NCBI GenBank assembly: GCA_002418285.1
Contig: DIDT01000072.1
Coordinates: forward strand, 1-64,000
Direction: 5' to 3'
From: Phycisphaerales bacterium UBA5793
GTDB lineage: Bacteria > Planctomycetota > Phycisphaerae > Phycisphaerales > UBA5793
DNA: 64,000 bases
Of this stretch, positions 16,663 through 25,050 are shown piece by piece; the stretch's first letter is position 1, and the number at the start of each line of letters is the position of its first letter. The position numbers and the translations under genes were made by a program. The notes below the pieces were generated by a model. The model was not told the DNA's origin, made no database searches, and worked only from the letters and a program-made list of their open reading frames with translations.

Positions 16663-16836
16663 TCGAGCCGTATCGCCACCCACTTATCCACATTTCCACC
16701 ATCCATCCCCTGATCGCATCGGGGAAGGTACACCGTTTTTCTGCGGTCTCCGGTGATTTTGGGCGGGACCGACAATTTACCAAACAAAATTCAGAATTCC
16801 GCTGGACGCATGCCGAAAATCGGTCATGATTAGATA

Positions 16837-16868
16837 CCGAACAGACACCAACTACTGTTCGGCAGGAG
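16837..16868 (+). promoter_or_regulatory. Hairpin abutting a ribosome binding site
   Basis: ccgaacag (16837-16844) pairs with ctgttcgg (16855-16862), and AGGAG (16864-16868) starts two bases later. The stem could control ribosome access to the gene at 16877. The AGGA could be a CsrA contact, but it is not in the loop. Confidence 0.4.
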
Positions 16869-16876
16869 TGTCCAGC

Positions 16877-17428
16877 ATGATTACCCTCTCTCGGATCGAA
16901 CGCACCGCACTGGCCCAGGGCTGGCATCGGCTGCTTGATGATGTGCTCAGCAATGGCCGGCCCGTCGATCTGCCCATCCGGCTGCGACTGACGAATGCGG
17001 ACACGCTGCACGTCGTTTCGGCGGGCTTTGCGCTGCAGCGCGTGTGCGAGTTGTCGTATGCCGTGTGCCCGCTGGCGCAGGCGCTGTGTGATGATCTCCT
17101 GCACGCGCAGTGCGACGATGGGTCGTTCGGCTCGGTCGCCGCCACGGCGGTCGTCACGCGAGCCCTGCTCGACCTGCGGCACATGCCCGGCAGCGAGTCG
17201 ATGGCTCAGCGGCTCGACTTTGCGATCGACCACGCCTTGCACGCGCTGGCGATGAGCCAGGATGATGACGGCCTGCTGGGAGGCTGCGAGATCGACTCGG
17301 CCATTGCGCTTTGGCAACTGGCCGGCCGCGCGGAGTTTGATGCGGCTGTTCGCGTTGAAGAACTGGAGGCCGTGTTGAACGTGTCGCGCTGGCAGTGCCT
17401 CGCGGCGCGGGCGGCGGTCGCCGCGTGA
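16877..17428 (+). CDS. Hypothetical helical protein
   Basis: 183 residues, cytoplasmic, no membrane segment. The composition is alpha-helical with blocks like AQCDDGSFGSVAATAVVT and SQDDDGLLGGCEID. These loosely resemble the turns between helices in prenyltransferase/terpene-cyclase alpha-barrel repeats. At this length it could hold only part of such a barrel, so the likeness is weak. AGGAG at 16864-16868 fixes ATG 16877. It may be cotranscribed with the 17500 gene, 71 bases on. Function unknown. Confidence 0.6.
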   Translation: MITLSRIERTALAQGWHRLLDDVLSNGRPVDLPIRLRLTNADTLHVVSAGFALQRVCELSYAVCPLAQALCDDLLHAQCDDGSFGSVAATAVVTRALLDLRHMPGSESMAQRLDFAIDHALHALAMSQDDDGLLGGCEIDSAIALWQLAGRAEFDAAVRVEELEAVLNVSRWQCLAARAAVAA

Positions 17429-17499
17429 AGCCAGCCTGGAACTCGCGGCGCGAGCCCACCACCACCGATAACTCACCATCCACGGAAGGACGGATAGAA

Positions 17500-17850
17500 A
17501 TGCGACGGATCGAACCACAACGACCGATGACGGGTTGGCGACGAATGGACGGCCGGACCTGGAGAGGCACAAGGCGCGCGGAGGGATCGATGAGCAGGGA
17601 TGAGAGAGCCGGAGAAGATCGACGACCATTCGCGCGCCACGAGACGACCGGCCCCGGCGGAGGCAACGGCCGCGACCAGCGCGACGACCCGCCGCAGCGC
17701 AAGCACGCACAGATGGTGTTCATCACGCCGATGGGCATCCCGATCGGCCCGTCGATCCAGGAAGAACTGAACGTCCCCGACGATCTCGACGACACCCTCC
17801 CGCCCGGCGATTTCCCGGGGCAGTTGCTGTTGGATCTGGGGTTGAGGTGA
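17500..17850 (+). CDS. Hypothetical small protein with disordered N-terminus
   Basis: 116 residues. The first ~75 residues are rich in Arg, Asp, Gly and Pro and look disordered. The C-terminal 40 (MVFITPMGIPIGPSIQEELN, then PGDFPGQLLLDLGLR) look ordered and may be the functional part. GGAAGGA at 17485-17491 precedes ATG 17500. No family recognised. Confidence 0.5.
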   Translation: MRRIEPQRPMTGWRRMDGRTWRGTRRAEGSMSRDERAGEDRRPFARHETTGPGGGNGRDQRDDPPQRKHAQMVFITPMGIPIGPSIQEELNVPDDLDDTLPPGDFPGQLLLDLGLR

Positions 17851-17902
17851 GGCGTTGCGAGGGCAGCTTCTTCTCGCGCATCGCACGGGTGCAGCCAGAT
17901 CG

Positions 17903-18502
17903 TCAGCGGATATGAGCTTCGATGATTCGCCGCTTGAGATCGTTGGCGATCTGCTGGCATTCGCGCATCGAGTCCAGCACTTGCTCAAGACTCGCCCAGT
18001 ACGCGTGGTACTCGTCGCGCCCGAGAATCTTCTCAAATTCGATCGGCTGCACGTCCCTCCATTTTTCGAATGCGCTTAATCTCTCGATGCGCTGTTCGAT
18101 GTCAGCCACTCCGCGGCGCGCCGGCGCCAGCGGGGCGTTGCTGCGTATCCACTTGAGCCAGTGCTTGTTGCCCTTCGACTGATTGCACTTTCCACATGAA
18201 GGTACCAAGTTGGCGATTTCTGAGATGAACCCGGTCGGTCTGCGTTTTACGACGAGCGGGCGGAGATGGTCCCATTCAGAAGACGTGTCTCCGCAGTAGG
18301 CGCACCGAACAGTTGTTGGTGACATGCCGAGGATTCCCAGCGCCTCCGCAATTTCTTCGGGCGTTGGCTCTATCACAGGGATGAGAGAGGCGACAAACGC
18401 GTTTGTGAGCGTCGATGAGCGCGACATCATCGTCTGGCCCGCGGGCATTTGAAATGCGGTTCTCAGCGCAGCGCGGTCGGATTCGGAGAGGGCGCTTGTC
18501 AT
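17903..18502 (-). CDS. HNH endonuclease
   Basis: 199 residues. The HNH nuclease core is clear: CAYCG, EWDHLRPL with the catalytic His, then NLVPSCGKCNQSKGNK with the second Cys pair and the closing Asn/Lys. Flanking sequence is mostly helical. HNH proteins cut DNA in restriction, repair or mobile elements. It starts at ATG 18502, overlapping the stop of the upstream XRE regulator (ATGA), so the two are translationally coupled. No methyltransferase is adjacent. It may be a small defence unit, but that is inference. Confidence 0.85.
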   Translation of the reverse strand: MTSALSESDRAALRTAFQMPAGQTMMSRSSTLTNAFVASLIPVIEPTPEEIAEALGILGMSPTTVRCAYCGDTSSEWDHLRPLVVKRRPTGFISEIANLVPSCGKCNQSKGNKHWLKWIRSNAPLAPARRGVADIEQRIERLSAFEKWRDVQPIEFEKILGRDEYHAYWASLEQVLDSMRECQQIANDLKRRIIEAHIR

Positions 18503-18780
18503 GTCGTCACCCGTCGTCGCCTCTTTGCGGAGGGAGACTTGGGCATCGGCTGAAACAAGGCCCGGGCGACCTCGACGGGCGAAGCATCGCAGCCCACACA
18601 GAACCAACCGAACTCGATGAGGTCGATGCGGCGCTCGCCCGTCTCGACTTTGGCAACCCAGCTATGTGGCACGTCAAGACGGGTAGCGAGGTCCCGCTGT
18701 GACAAACCCGCCGCCGCTCGTATTGCCCGTAATTCCTCGCGCAGCCGACGGTACTCGGGGGTAAAGATGGATTTCTGCAT
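18499..18780 (-). CDS. XRE-family helix-turn-helix regulator
   Basis: 93 residues. The HTH spans about residues 10-65: LREELRAIRAAAGLSQRDLA then VPHSWVAKVETGERRI, the Cro/C1 pattern. The basic C-terminus (KSPSAKRRRRVTT) may aid DNA binding. It resembles the controller proteins of restriction systems in size. It is the first gene of a two-gene unit with the HNH nuclease. A 7-base inverted repeat 26 bases upstream is a likely autoregulatory operator. Confidence 0.88.
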   Translation of the reverse strand: MQKSIFTPEYRRLREELRAIRAAAGLSQRDLATRLDVPHSWVAKVETGERRIDLIEFGWFCVGCDASPVEVARALFQPMPKSPSAKRRRRVTT

Positions 18781-18806
18781 TGCCCCGATTATGGAACCGG
18801 GCTACG

Positions 18807-18827
18807 ATGCTCCCAAAATAGGAGCAT
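18807..18827. promoter_or_regulatory. Inverted repeat, candidate operator of the XRE regulator
   Basis: atgctcc (18807-18813), a 7-base A/T-rich spacer, then ggagcat (18821-18827), between divergent genes starting at 18780 and 18835. The right arm includes the GGAG ribosome binding site of the rightward gene. Binding could control both directions. Confidence 0.55.
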
Positions 18828-18834
18828 TCCGACA

Positions 18835-19230
18835 ATGGACGATCCGTACGAAAGAGATATACCACGTCTAAAGCTGCTGATCCCCACGTTCAATGCGAAC
18901 CTCTACGACTCGGAAGTCCACGACGGCCTACTCCCTGAGTTTGGCGCGCCGTACGTAGCGGTTTTGGTTCAGCGGTCGGATGGCCTTCGCGTCGTATTGG
19001 GGTCACACGACTACTCTGACATGGACGCTCCAGACGTGCATGTGGAGCGTCAGCCCAACGGCTGGGCCATCTTCATTCATCCGCTTGGATTTGGCGGAGA
19101 CCCATGCGGCATTATCTACTTGGTCGATGACGGCAGGAGCTTTCTACTCAAAGAGCGCGCCGTGGTGTCAGAGTACGAGTTGCAGGTGGTTGAACACACG
19201 AAGAGCATCCCTGGATTTCACGGCGAATGA
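18835..19230 (+). CDS. Hypothetical protein, divergent from the XRE-HNH pair
   Basis: 131 residues, soluble and acidic, no signal peptide. It reads as a mixed alpha/beta domain (AVLVQRSDGLRVVLGSH, ERQPNGWAIFIHPLGFGG). GGAG at 18821-18824 overlaps the candidate operator, so its expression may follow the XRE regulator. I do not recognise a family. It could belong functionally with the nuclease, for example as an inhibitor, but nothing in the sequence shows this. Confidence 0.6.
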   Translation: MDDPYERDIPRLKLLIPTFNANLYDSEVHDGLLPEFGAPYVAVLVQRSDGLRVVLGSHDYSDMDAPDVHVERQPNGWAIFIHPLGFGGDPCGIIYLVDDGRSFLLKERAVVSEYELQVVEHTKSIPGFHGE

Positions 19231-19525
19231 GTAGCGCGATCCGACGCGACGGCGCGTCGCATCCGGGGCTTCCTTGTCGCATCCTGTGGGTTAATCAGCG
19301 CGGAATGAACACCCGCCACAAAGCAACTCCGTGCAACCGCGCTGCCCGAGCGCACGAATACGCCTGTGGATAGCAATGGCACCCCACGCCGACCACGGTT
19401 CATTTCGAACACGGCGACGACAAATAGCCGGCAAGGCTGGCTGAATCTGAAACAGTCGGCCCCCACGCCCGTCATAGATACGTAGAGCGGATCGCGCTGC
19501 GGCGCTGGGTGACAAGGGGTTTCAC

Positions 19526-21199
19526 ATGGGGCGATCATTCTGGTGCGTGCCGGCTGTGTTGGTGGTCGTTGCGATGGTGGCGTCCAGTCCGGCCGTCGGC
19601 CAGTACTACGACCAGCCTGAGGCGATCCCGGTGGACACGCAGCCCGCCACACTGCTCCGATCGGCTGTCGTCCGCAGCAACGAAGTTGATTCGAACGGCA
19701 TGGGAGAGGTGGTGGCGCTGTCCCGAGATGGTCGGCGGGCGCTGGTCATCGCTTCCGATGAAGGACTCAACATCTGGCCGGCGCTGTTTTCGTTCTGGCC
19801 CGAGGCGACGGTGCTGGCGCTGATCATCATCGGCGCGATTCTCATGCGGCGAGCGAGCCGACTGCGGCGCGTGCCGCGCGGCGTACCGCACTGCGGCGCG
19901 TGCGGCTACATCATCCACGATCCTGTGCCGCGCTGCCCCGAGTGCGGCAACATGCTGTCGGCCAAGTCGCTGTGCTACGGGAGACCGGCGTACGTGCACC
20001 TCGCGCTGGTGGCGTTCATCGTGCTGCTGGTTGTGTGCGTCTATCCGCTCTTTCAGCGGGCCCTGCCGCGTGAGGCAGACTGGGTGTGGGAGCGATCGCA
20101 CTGGTACTCCGCGGAGCTGCTGGCGAAAGCCGAGGCGCACTTTCCGGAGTGGGCGGACGAGTATGACGGCTGGCCGGACGTGCTCCTTGAGATCGACACG
20201 GCGACGCGCGAGGTGCTGCAAAGCCTCGATACGGCGCGATGGAGTCTGGCCGGCGCCGTGGAGGCGCCGAACGGCAGTGGACGCATCGCGCTGGTCTCAG
20301 ACGGCGAGCGCATCATTGTGCTCGAGCGCAGCGGCACGGAGCCGGCGCGCATCGTCTATCGCTCGCCGACGGCCACGAGTCCCGATCTCATCGGATTCTC
20401 CCCCGATGCGCGCCGACTCTACTACTACGACATGGAATCGAGCATCCGCGGCGTTTGCGCACTCGACCTGGATACGTCGCAGGTGACGACGCTCAAGGGC
20501 ATCCCCGCGAGCGGCGGCGGGTGCTTTGGTCCGTCCGGGCCGTACATTTCGAAGTGTCCGAACTCCGATCTGGCGCTCGTGTCGGACGGGGGCGCGACCT
20601 TCCGCGGCGAACCGCCGTTGCGACTGCTTGATCTGACGACTGGCCAGTGGGCGGCGACGCTGGATCGAACCGGCGACTACTGGCACATGCGCTTCACGAC
20701 TGATGGGGCGGCGGTGCTTGCGATCGACTGGTCGCCCGAGTTGCCCAGGTCGATCGACCCGGCAGAGTACAGCCTGGTGACGTACTGGTCCGTGGATCGT
20801 CCGGAGTCGCCGGACCATGTGCTGCTGCCATTGAAGGCGCTCACGGATGTCATTGACATTGACGCAGCCGGTCCGCGCGTGTGGCAGGTGATTTCGCGTC
20901 GAGGCCTGGAGAGCGGCGAGCAGTTGCTGCGGGTTCAGCGCATGGTGGTCGGCGACGATGGCTCGGTGGCGGTCGTCGCGCAACATCGGCTGCTCACTTT
21001 GCCGGCGGAATGCGAAGGCGTTTCGTGGGACGACGTGACGCTGACCCGGCGTGGCGATGTCGTGCAGTGTCGAATGCAGGATCAGAACGGAACGTTGTCG
21101 GCCCTGTTCGAGTACGGCCTCGAGCTGTCGCCGCTTGCGGAGTGGTCGCCGCCAGGAATCGGCCGCGACGCACCCGCCACAGCGATTGCCTCAAACTGA
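19526..21199 (+). CDS. Large membrane protein with zinc ribbon and beta-rich exported domain
   Basis: 557 residues. A signal peptide covers about 1-25 (ending AVGQ). A membrane helix lies near residues 92-110, then a zinc ribbon (HCGACGYIIHDP, RCPECG) and another helix at about 153-172. The remaining 385 residues are beta-rich, with repeated blades such as GRIALVSDGERIIVLERSG and IGFSPDARRLYYYD. These suggest a WD40/TolB-like propeller facing the periplasm or exterior. AGGGG lies 6 bases before the ATG. Role unknown; one of three zinc-ribbon membrane proteins in the window. Confidence 0.72.
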   Translation: MGRSFWCVPAVLVVVAMVASSPAVGQYYDQPEAIPVDTQPATLLRSAVVRSNEVDSNGMGEVVALSRDGRRALVIASDEGLNIWPALFSFWPEATVLALIIIGAILMRRASRLRRVPRGVPHCGACGYIIHDPVPRCPECGNMLSAKSLCYGRPAYVHLALVAFIVLLVVCVYPLFQRALPREADWVWERSHWYSAELLAKAEAHFPEWADEYDGWPDVLLEIDTATREVLQSLDTARWSLAGAVEAPNGSGRIALVSDGERIIVLERSGTEPARIVYRSPTATSPDLIGFSPDARRLYYYDMESSIRGVCALDLDTSQVTTLKGIPASGGGCFGPSGPYISKCPNSDLALVSDGGATFRGEPPLRLLDLTTGQWAATLDRTGDYWHMRFTTDGAAVLAIDWSPELPRSIDPAEYSLVTYWSVDRPESPDHVLLPLKALTDVIDIDAAGPRVWQVISRRGLESGEQLLRVQRMVVGDDGSVAVVAQHRLLTLPAECEGVSWDDVTLTRRGDVVQCRMQDQNGTLSALFEYGLELSPLAEWSPPGIGRDAPATAIASN

Positions 21200-21327
21200 C
21201 GTCCCACCTCATGCACCCCTTGGTTTTTGGCCGACAATCCACGGGCGCCGTATCATCTGTTCCTGCGTCCGATACCTTTGTCGGCGCAGCGAGACTGACA
21301 CACCCACCTCGGGGAGGATGGCCTGAG

Positions 21328-22029
21328 ATGACGTTCAATCCGTTTTCTGGTTCTTTTGACCCCGCACACCCGGCTTCGAGCGACCCGCAGGTCGCCGCGG
21401 CGGCGATGCAGGCGTTGCCTCATCTGACCAATTCGGTCAACTACCAGCGCACGCGCGAAATGACGATCGACGAACTGCTGCTCGAGAACCGCGTCGTGTT
21501 TCTCATCGGCGAGATCAACTACGGCAGCGCGGCCCGGGTGATGATGCAGATGCTCTACCTGGACAACCAGAAGAAGGGCCAGGACATCAACCTCTACGTC
21601 AACAGCCACGGCGGGACCGTGGATGACACGCTGGCAATCTACGACACCATGCAGTTCCTCTCGGCCGACGTGGCGACGTACTGCATCGGCCGGGCGTATT
21701 CGGGCGGGTCGCTGATTCTCACGGCGGGAACGAAGGGCAAGCGGTTCATGCTGCCTCACGCCAAGGTGATGATCCACCAGCCGCTGGGCGGCGTGGGCGG
21801 CCAGGCCGAAGACATCAAGATCCAGGCCGAGCAGATCATCAAGAGCAAGCGAGCGCTGGCCGAGATCCTCGCCAGGCACACGGGCCAGACGGTCGAGCAG
21901 GTGCTGGCCGATTCGGAACGCGACAAGTACTTCACGGCTGAGGAAGCCAAGAACTACGGCCTGGTCGACGAAGTGCTCTCATTCGACCCGGCGGCGAAGG
22001 ACAAGATCAAGAAGGCCGCGTCGAACTGA
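21328..22029 (+). CDS. clpP1: ATP-dependent Clp protease proteolytic subunit, first copy
   Basis: 233 residues, with an N-terminal extension of about 35 residues before the ClpP fold. The nucleophile Ser aligns with IGRAYSGGSLIL, where usual ClpP has AASMGA, so the Met after Ser is Gly here. The His is in KVMIHQPLGG and the Asp in ERDKYFTAEEA. It forms the barrel chamber with ClpX or ClpA-type unfoldases. The clpP2 gene follows 95 bases on; unequal pairs often build mixed ClpP1P2 rings. GGGGAGG at 21311-21317 supports ATG 21328. The longer frame from 20881 overlaps the previous gene. Confidence 0.93.
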   Translation: MTFNPFSGSFDPAHPASSDPQVAAAAMQALPHLTNSVNYQRTREMTIDELLLENRVVFLIGEINYGSAARVMMQMLYLDNQKKGQDINLYVNSHGGTVDDTLAIYDTMQFLSADVATYCIGRAYSGGSLILTAGTKGKRFMLPHAKVMIHQPLGGVGGQAEDIKIQAEQIIKSKRALAEILARHTGQTVEQVLADSERDKYFTAEEAKNYGLVDEVLSFDPAAKDKIKKAASN

Positions 22030-22124
22030 CGGCGTTTGTTGACATTCGCTCTTCGGGGATTACCACAGGATCATCTGCGCGGCCCGGGCCTGATCGTGCG
22101 TCGCGCTCAATCAAGGATTTCACC

Positions 22125-22748
22125 ATGCCGAATCTCATTCCGATCGTCGTCGAACAGTCCGGCCGCGGCGAACGCGCCTACGACATCTATTCGCGTCTGC
22201 TCAAGGATCGAATTATCTTTCTTGGCGGCGGTGTTGACGACGACGAGGCGAATCTCATCGTGGCGCAGATGCTCTTCCTCGCCAACGACGACGCCAAGTC
22301 GGACATTCAGTTCTACATCAACTCGCCGGGCGGCAGCGTCACGGCGGGGCTGGGCATTCTCGACACGATGAACTACATCCCCTGCGACGTGGCGACATAC
22401 TGCGTCGGCCAGGCGGCGTCGATGGGCGCTGTGCTGCTCGCGGGCGGGACGCCTGGCAAGCGCTACTGCCTGCCGTCGAGTCGCATCCTGCTCCACCAGC
22501 CGCTCATCGGCGGCGTGATGGAAGGACAGGCGACGGACCTCGAGATCGAGGCGCGCGAGATGCTGCGCTTGCGCGAGATGCTCTACAAGGGTCTGGCCAA
22601 GGCGACGGGCAAGAGTTTCGAGCAGATCGAAGCCGACTGCGATCGCAACAAGTGGCTCAGCGCCGAAGAGGGCAAGCAGTACGGCCTGATCGACGCGGTG
22701 CTGAGCCGTGCGGAGATGATCGGGGCAGGGAAGAAGAAAGAAGACTGA
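22125..22748 (+). CDS. clpP2: ATP-dependent Clp protease proteolytic subunit, second copy
   Basis: 207 residues, standard ClpP length. It has VGQAASMGAVLLAGG with the nucleophile Ser, RILLHQPLIGG with the His and DRNKWLSAEEGKQYGL with the Asp, so the full catalytic triad is present. NSPGGSVTAGLGI is the oxyanion/handle region. With clpP1 it probably makes a two-component protease. It ends the operon before a terminator at 22788. Confidence 0.95.
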   Translation: MPNLIPIVVEQSGRGERAYDIYSRLLKDRIIFLGGGVDDDEANLIVAQMLFLANDDAKSDIQFYINSPGGSVTAGLGILDTMNYIPCDVATYCVGQAASMGAVLLAGGTPGKRYCLPSSRILLHQPLIGGVMEGQATDLEIEAREMLRLREMLYKGLAKATGKSFEQIEADCDRNKWLSAEEGKQYGLIDAVLSRAEMIGAGKKKED

Positions 22749-22787
22749 GCGACTCCACGTCTCATCCCATATAAGGCTGAATCCACG

Positions 22788-22821
22788 GCCCCACGTCACA
22801 TGGCGTGGGGCTGTTGCTTTT
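22788..22821 (+). terminator. Intrinsic terminator after clpP2
   Basis: gccccacg (22788-22795) pairs with cgtggggc (22804-22811), followed by tgttgctttt. Confidence 0.75.
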
Positions 22822-22885
22822 GGACACGCAAGACACTGGCTCAGACACGTAGAATGCGCCGGGACAACTGAAAGGAGTGGTGCGC

Positions 22886-23413
22886 ATGCGGCCCGGCCGG
22901 CTGGCATTGATCCACCGATCAGGTGCACTGTCACTCATGGCGGGCATCGTGTTCGGCTACTTGGTATTCTTTCTCTCGATCACCTGTTGGGTCATGCTTC
23001 CTTTCTTGTCCAACGCATCGAAGCTGCCGTCAGCTGCGGCCACCGACGCGGCCCTTGTTTCTTCGATCGTCCTCGCGCTCGGCGTGTTCGCCGGGTTCTT
23101 CTGGCGGTGCCGACGCCAGCGGCAAACGCTGTTCCGCGAACTCTGGCCGCATCGGCTGGCAGTCTGCCCGACGTGTATCTATCCGCTCATGTGCGGCAGC
23201 GAGCGCTGCAGCGAGTGCGGTCGGGAGATCGAGCGCCGCGATGCGCCGCAGTTCTGGGTTGGCGTGTTGTGGATGCCAATCGACGTCATGTGGCCGGAAC
23301 GGTGGGTCATTCGAAGGGCAGCAAAGCACCGGCGCAATCGCGGCTGGTCGAGACGACACTTCGGCCGTTGGTTCAAGTGGTATCGCCCGCGATCCCTGCT
23401 GCCGCTGCGCTGA
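22886..23413 (+). CDS. Two-TM membrane protein with zinc ribbon
   Basis: 175 residues. Two membrane helices (about 17-42 and 55-75) are followed by a zinc ribbon, CPTCIYPLMCGSERCSECG. The basic, aromatic-rich tail (RNRGWSRRHFGRWFKW) may lie on the membrane surface. AGGAG at 22873-22877 is 8 bases before ATG 22886; the upstream GTG 22877 overlaps it and is unlikely. Same general plan as the 314-1015 protein. Function unknown. Confidence 0.7.
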   Translation: MRPGRLALIHRSGALSLMAGIVFGYLVFFLSITCWVMLPFLSNASKLPSAAATDAALVSSIVLALGVFAGFFWRCRRQRQTLFRELWPHRLAVCPTCIYPLMCGSERCSECGREIERRDAPQFWVGVLWMPIDVMWPERWVIRRAAKHRRNRGWSRRHFGRWFKWYRPRSLLPLR

Positions 23414-23432
23414 GCCCGCGGTCAGTTCGTCG

Positions 23433-24557
23433 TCACGGTTGGGAGTCGTCGTTTGGCCCATCGAGCACGATCACCGGCCCGACTCCGCGCGCGAGCAATG
23501 TGATTTCGCTCGTTCTGACATCGAGCAGACACACCTGCAGCCCGAAATCGAAGACGGCAAGATCGCCCGGCAATGCCGTGACGCTGTGCGTGCGCCAGGT
23601 GTCGAAGGGTGTGTCGAAGATCACGCGCAGCGGCGGATCGGAGTGACCTCGCTCGATGACCAGTCCTTCGTTGTGACGCGCAAACGCCTGCCAGGATCGA
23701 TCGGTCGCATCGCGCAGGTCCGCGGTGGCCATGCCGAAGCTGAGCGTCCAGCCCGCGCCTGCCGGGTCCGTCATTGGGTGAGCTGGCGTGCTTGACATGA
23801 ACGGCACGATGCGGGCGGCCGCATCGAAGCGCTCGATGACCTGCTCAGGCGGATTCATCGATAAGCCCGTGACAAGTTGAACTTCATACGACTCGACTTC
23901 GTCATGCCAAGGCTTGGGCTTGACGAACAGGATCGCGTGGTGCGGGTCAACGCCGGTTGGCAATACGCGTTCATCTGCTGAGCCATCGAGACGAATGCGG
24001 TGCACATCACCGGTGTCGCGGTTCACGTAGTAGACCCAGCCGTTCGGAACGGCGCGGCCTGGATCGAAGCGGCGAACGACCGTCACATCGCGGCCGAGCG
24101 TGTTGTGCGACACGGGCCAGAAGAACCCGAGCAGGCACGTCAGCGAGACGGCGTGGACGAGCAGCAGCGCCTTGAGCGAGCGCGCGATTGCATGCGGCGC
24201 CTCTCGCAGCGCCAGGTAGCAGAAGGGCCACTCGATGATCAGTGTCATCGCGATACCGACGGCGATGCAGACCCACGCCACCTCGCCAGCGTGATAGAGC
24301 GGCTCATCGAAGCACCACTCGACGAGCGGCGTGGGCCATTCACCGATGCCGAAGACGAATCCCGCCAGCGCCGCCGAGAGGAAGTTTGCCGCGAGCATCC
24401 AGCCGATCGCTTTGAGGGGTCGAGCGTGGAAGACGGCCGCGATGATCGCTCCCTCGACGATGCCGATGATGAAGTTGCCAACCAACAGGACCTCGACGAA
24501 GCCCCACATCACCTGGGTTAGCGAATTGGCGAGCGTCAGGCTCATTGGAGCGGTCAT
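23433..24557 (-). CDS. Polytopic membrane protein with extracytoplasmic C-terminal domain
   Basis: 374 residues. Four to five helices lie in the first ~170 residues (LLVGNFIIGIVEGAIIAAVF and others). A ~200-residue soluble domain follows, with DPGRAVPNGWVYYVNRDTGD and VHRIRLDGSADERVL. It is beta-rich and propeller-like at its start. ATG 24557 gives a short N-terminus before the first helix, but no ribosome binding site is visible; ATG 24545 is an alternative. The longer frame to 24830 overlaps the divergent lipoprotein gene. Function not recognised. Confidence 0.65.
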   Translation of the reverse strand: MTAPMSLTLANSLTQVMWGFVEVLLVGNFIIGIVEGAIIAAVFHARPLKAIGWMLAANFLSAALAGFVFGIGEWPTPLVEWCFDEPLYHAGEVAWVCIAVGIAMTLIIEWPFCYLALREAPHAIARSLKALLLVHAVSLTCLLGFFWPVSHNTLGRDVTVVRRFDPGRAVPNGWVYYVNRDTGDVHRIRLDGSADERVLPTGVDPHHAILFVKPKPWHDEVESYEVQLVTGLSMNPPEQVIERFDAAARIVPFMSSTPAHPMTDPAGAGWTLSFGMATADLRDATDRSWQAFARHNEGLVIERGHSDPPLRVIFDTPFDTWRTHSVTALPGDLAVFDFGLQVCLLDVRTSEITLLARGVGPVIVLDGPNDDSQP

Positions 24558-24635
24558 CTGCGGCCCCGTGGGAGGACGACTGGCGTCCACCCATACGGCT
24601 CTGACCACCGAGGTGATGCACGATATACTCTTCGC

Positions 24636-24890
24636 ATGGGACGGGTGTGTGATGGAAACCGGCTGGTCGGACGCCTGCAGTGCCAGGCTGCGGCGATTTG
24701 TTTGGTTGCTGTGTGCGTCGGGATAACTTCGGCGCTGGGCGGTTGCACGAAGCCGCTCTTTCCCGATAACACGTACAGGACGCAGTACGACCAGTACGAC
24801 CGGCTGCGCGGGTCGTTTGTCGAGCCGCACCAGACGGACCTCTACGGCAAGCCGGTGCCCGCGCTGCGCCAGCGCCTGCGTCAGAACTAA
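24636..24890 (+). CDS. Small lipoprotein
   Basis: 84 residues. A hydrophobic stretch ends in a lipobox (LGGC, Cys about residue 37), so the mature part is ~48 residues with a polar, Tyr/Arg-rich sequence (NTYRTQYDQYDRLRGSF). Short lipoproteins with a PLFP opening and a final RQRL-type tail are seen in related bacteria. ATG 24636 starts within the divergent promoter region shared with the 23433-24557 gene. Role unknown. Confidence 0.6.
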   Translation: MGRVCDGNRLVGRLQCQAAAICLVAVCVGITSALGGCTKPLFPDNTYRTQYDQYDRLRGSFVEPHQTDLYGKPVPALRQRLRQN

Positions 24891-25012
24891 CGTCTGACTG
24901 CGAATCGGCGGGCTGCGGACGGCGAACTTTTGCCCAGCCGCCTAAAGCGGCAGGACATTGGGGCTTTTTCGGAATTTCACAAAGATTTTTCGTCAACGTC
25001 GACGATAGTTCA

Positions 25013-25040
25013 TTGGCAGACTGTAATGGTGGGGTACACT
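25013..25040 (+). promoter_or_regulatory. Sigma70-type promoter giving a nearly leaderless transcript
   Basis: TTGGCA (25013-25018), 16-base spacer, TACACT (25035-25040). The expected start near 25047 lies only a few bases from ATG 25051, and no ribosome binding site is present. Confidence 0.5.
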
Positions 25041-25050
25041 GATTGTGACC

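Noticed and set aside
16826..16876. N-terminal extension of the 16877 gene
   Set aside because: It would be translated from inside the leader hairpin; AGGAG at 16864 fits ATG 16877.
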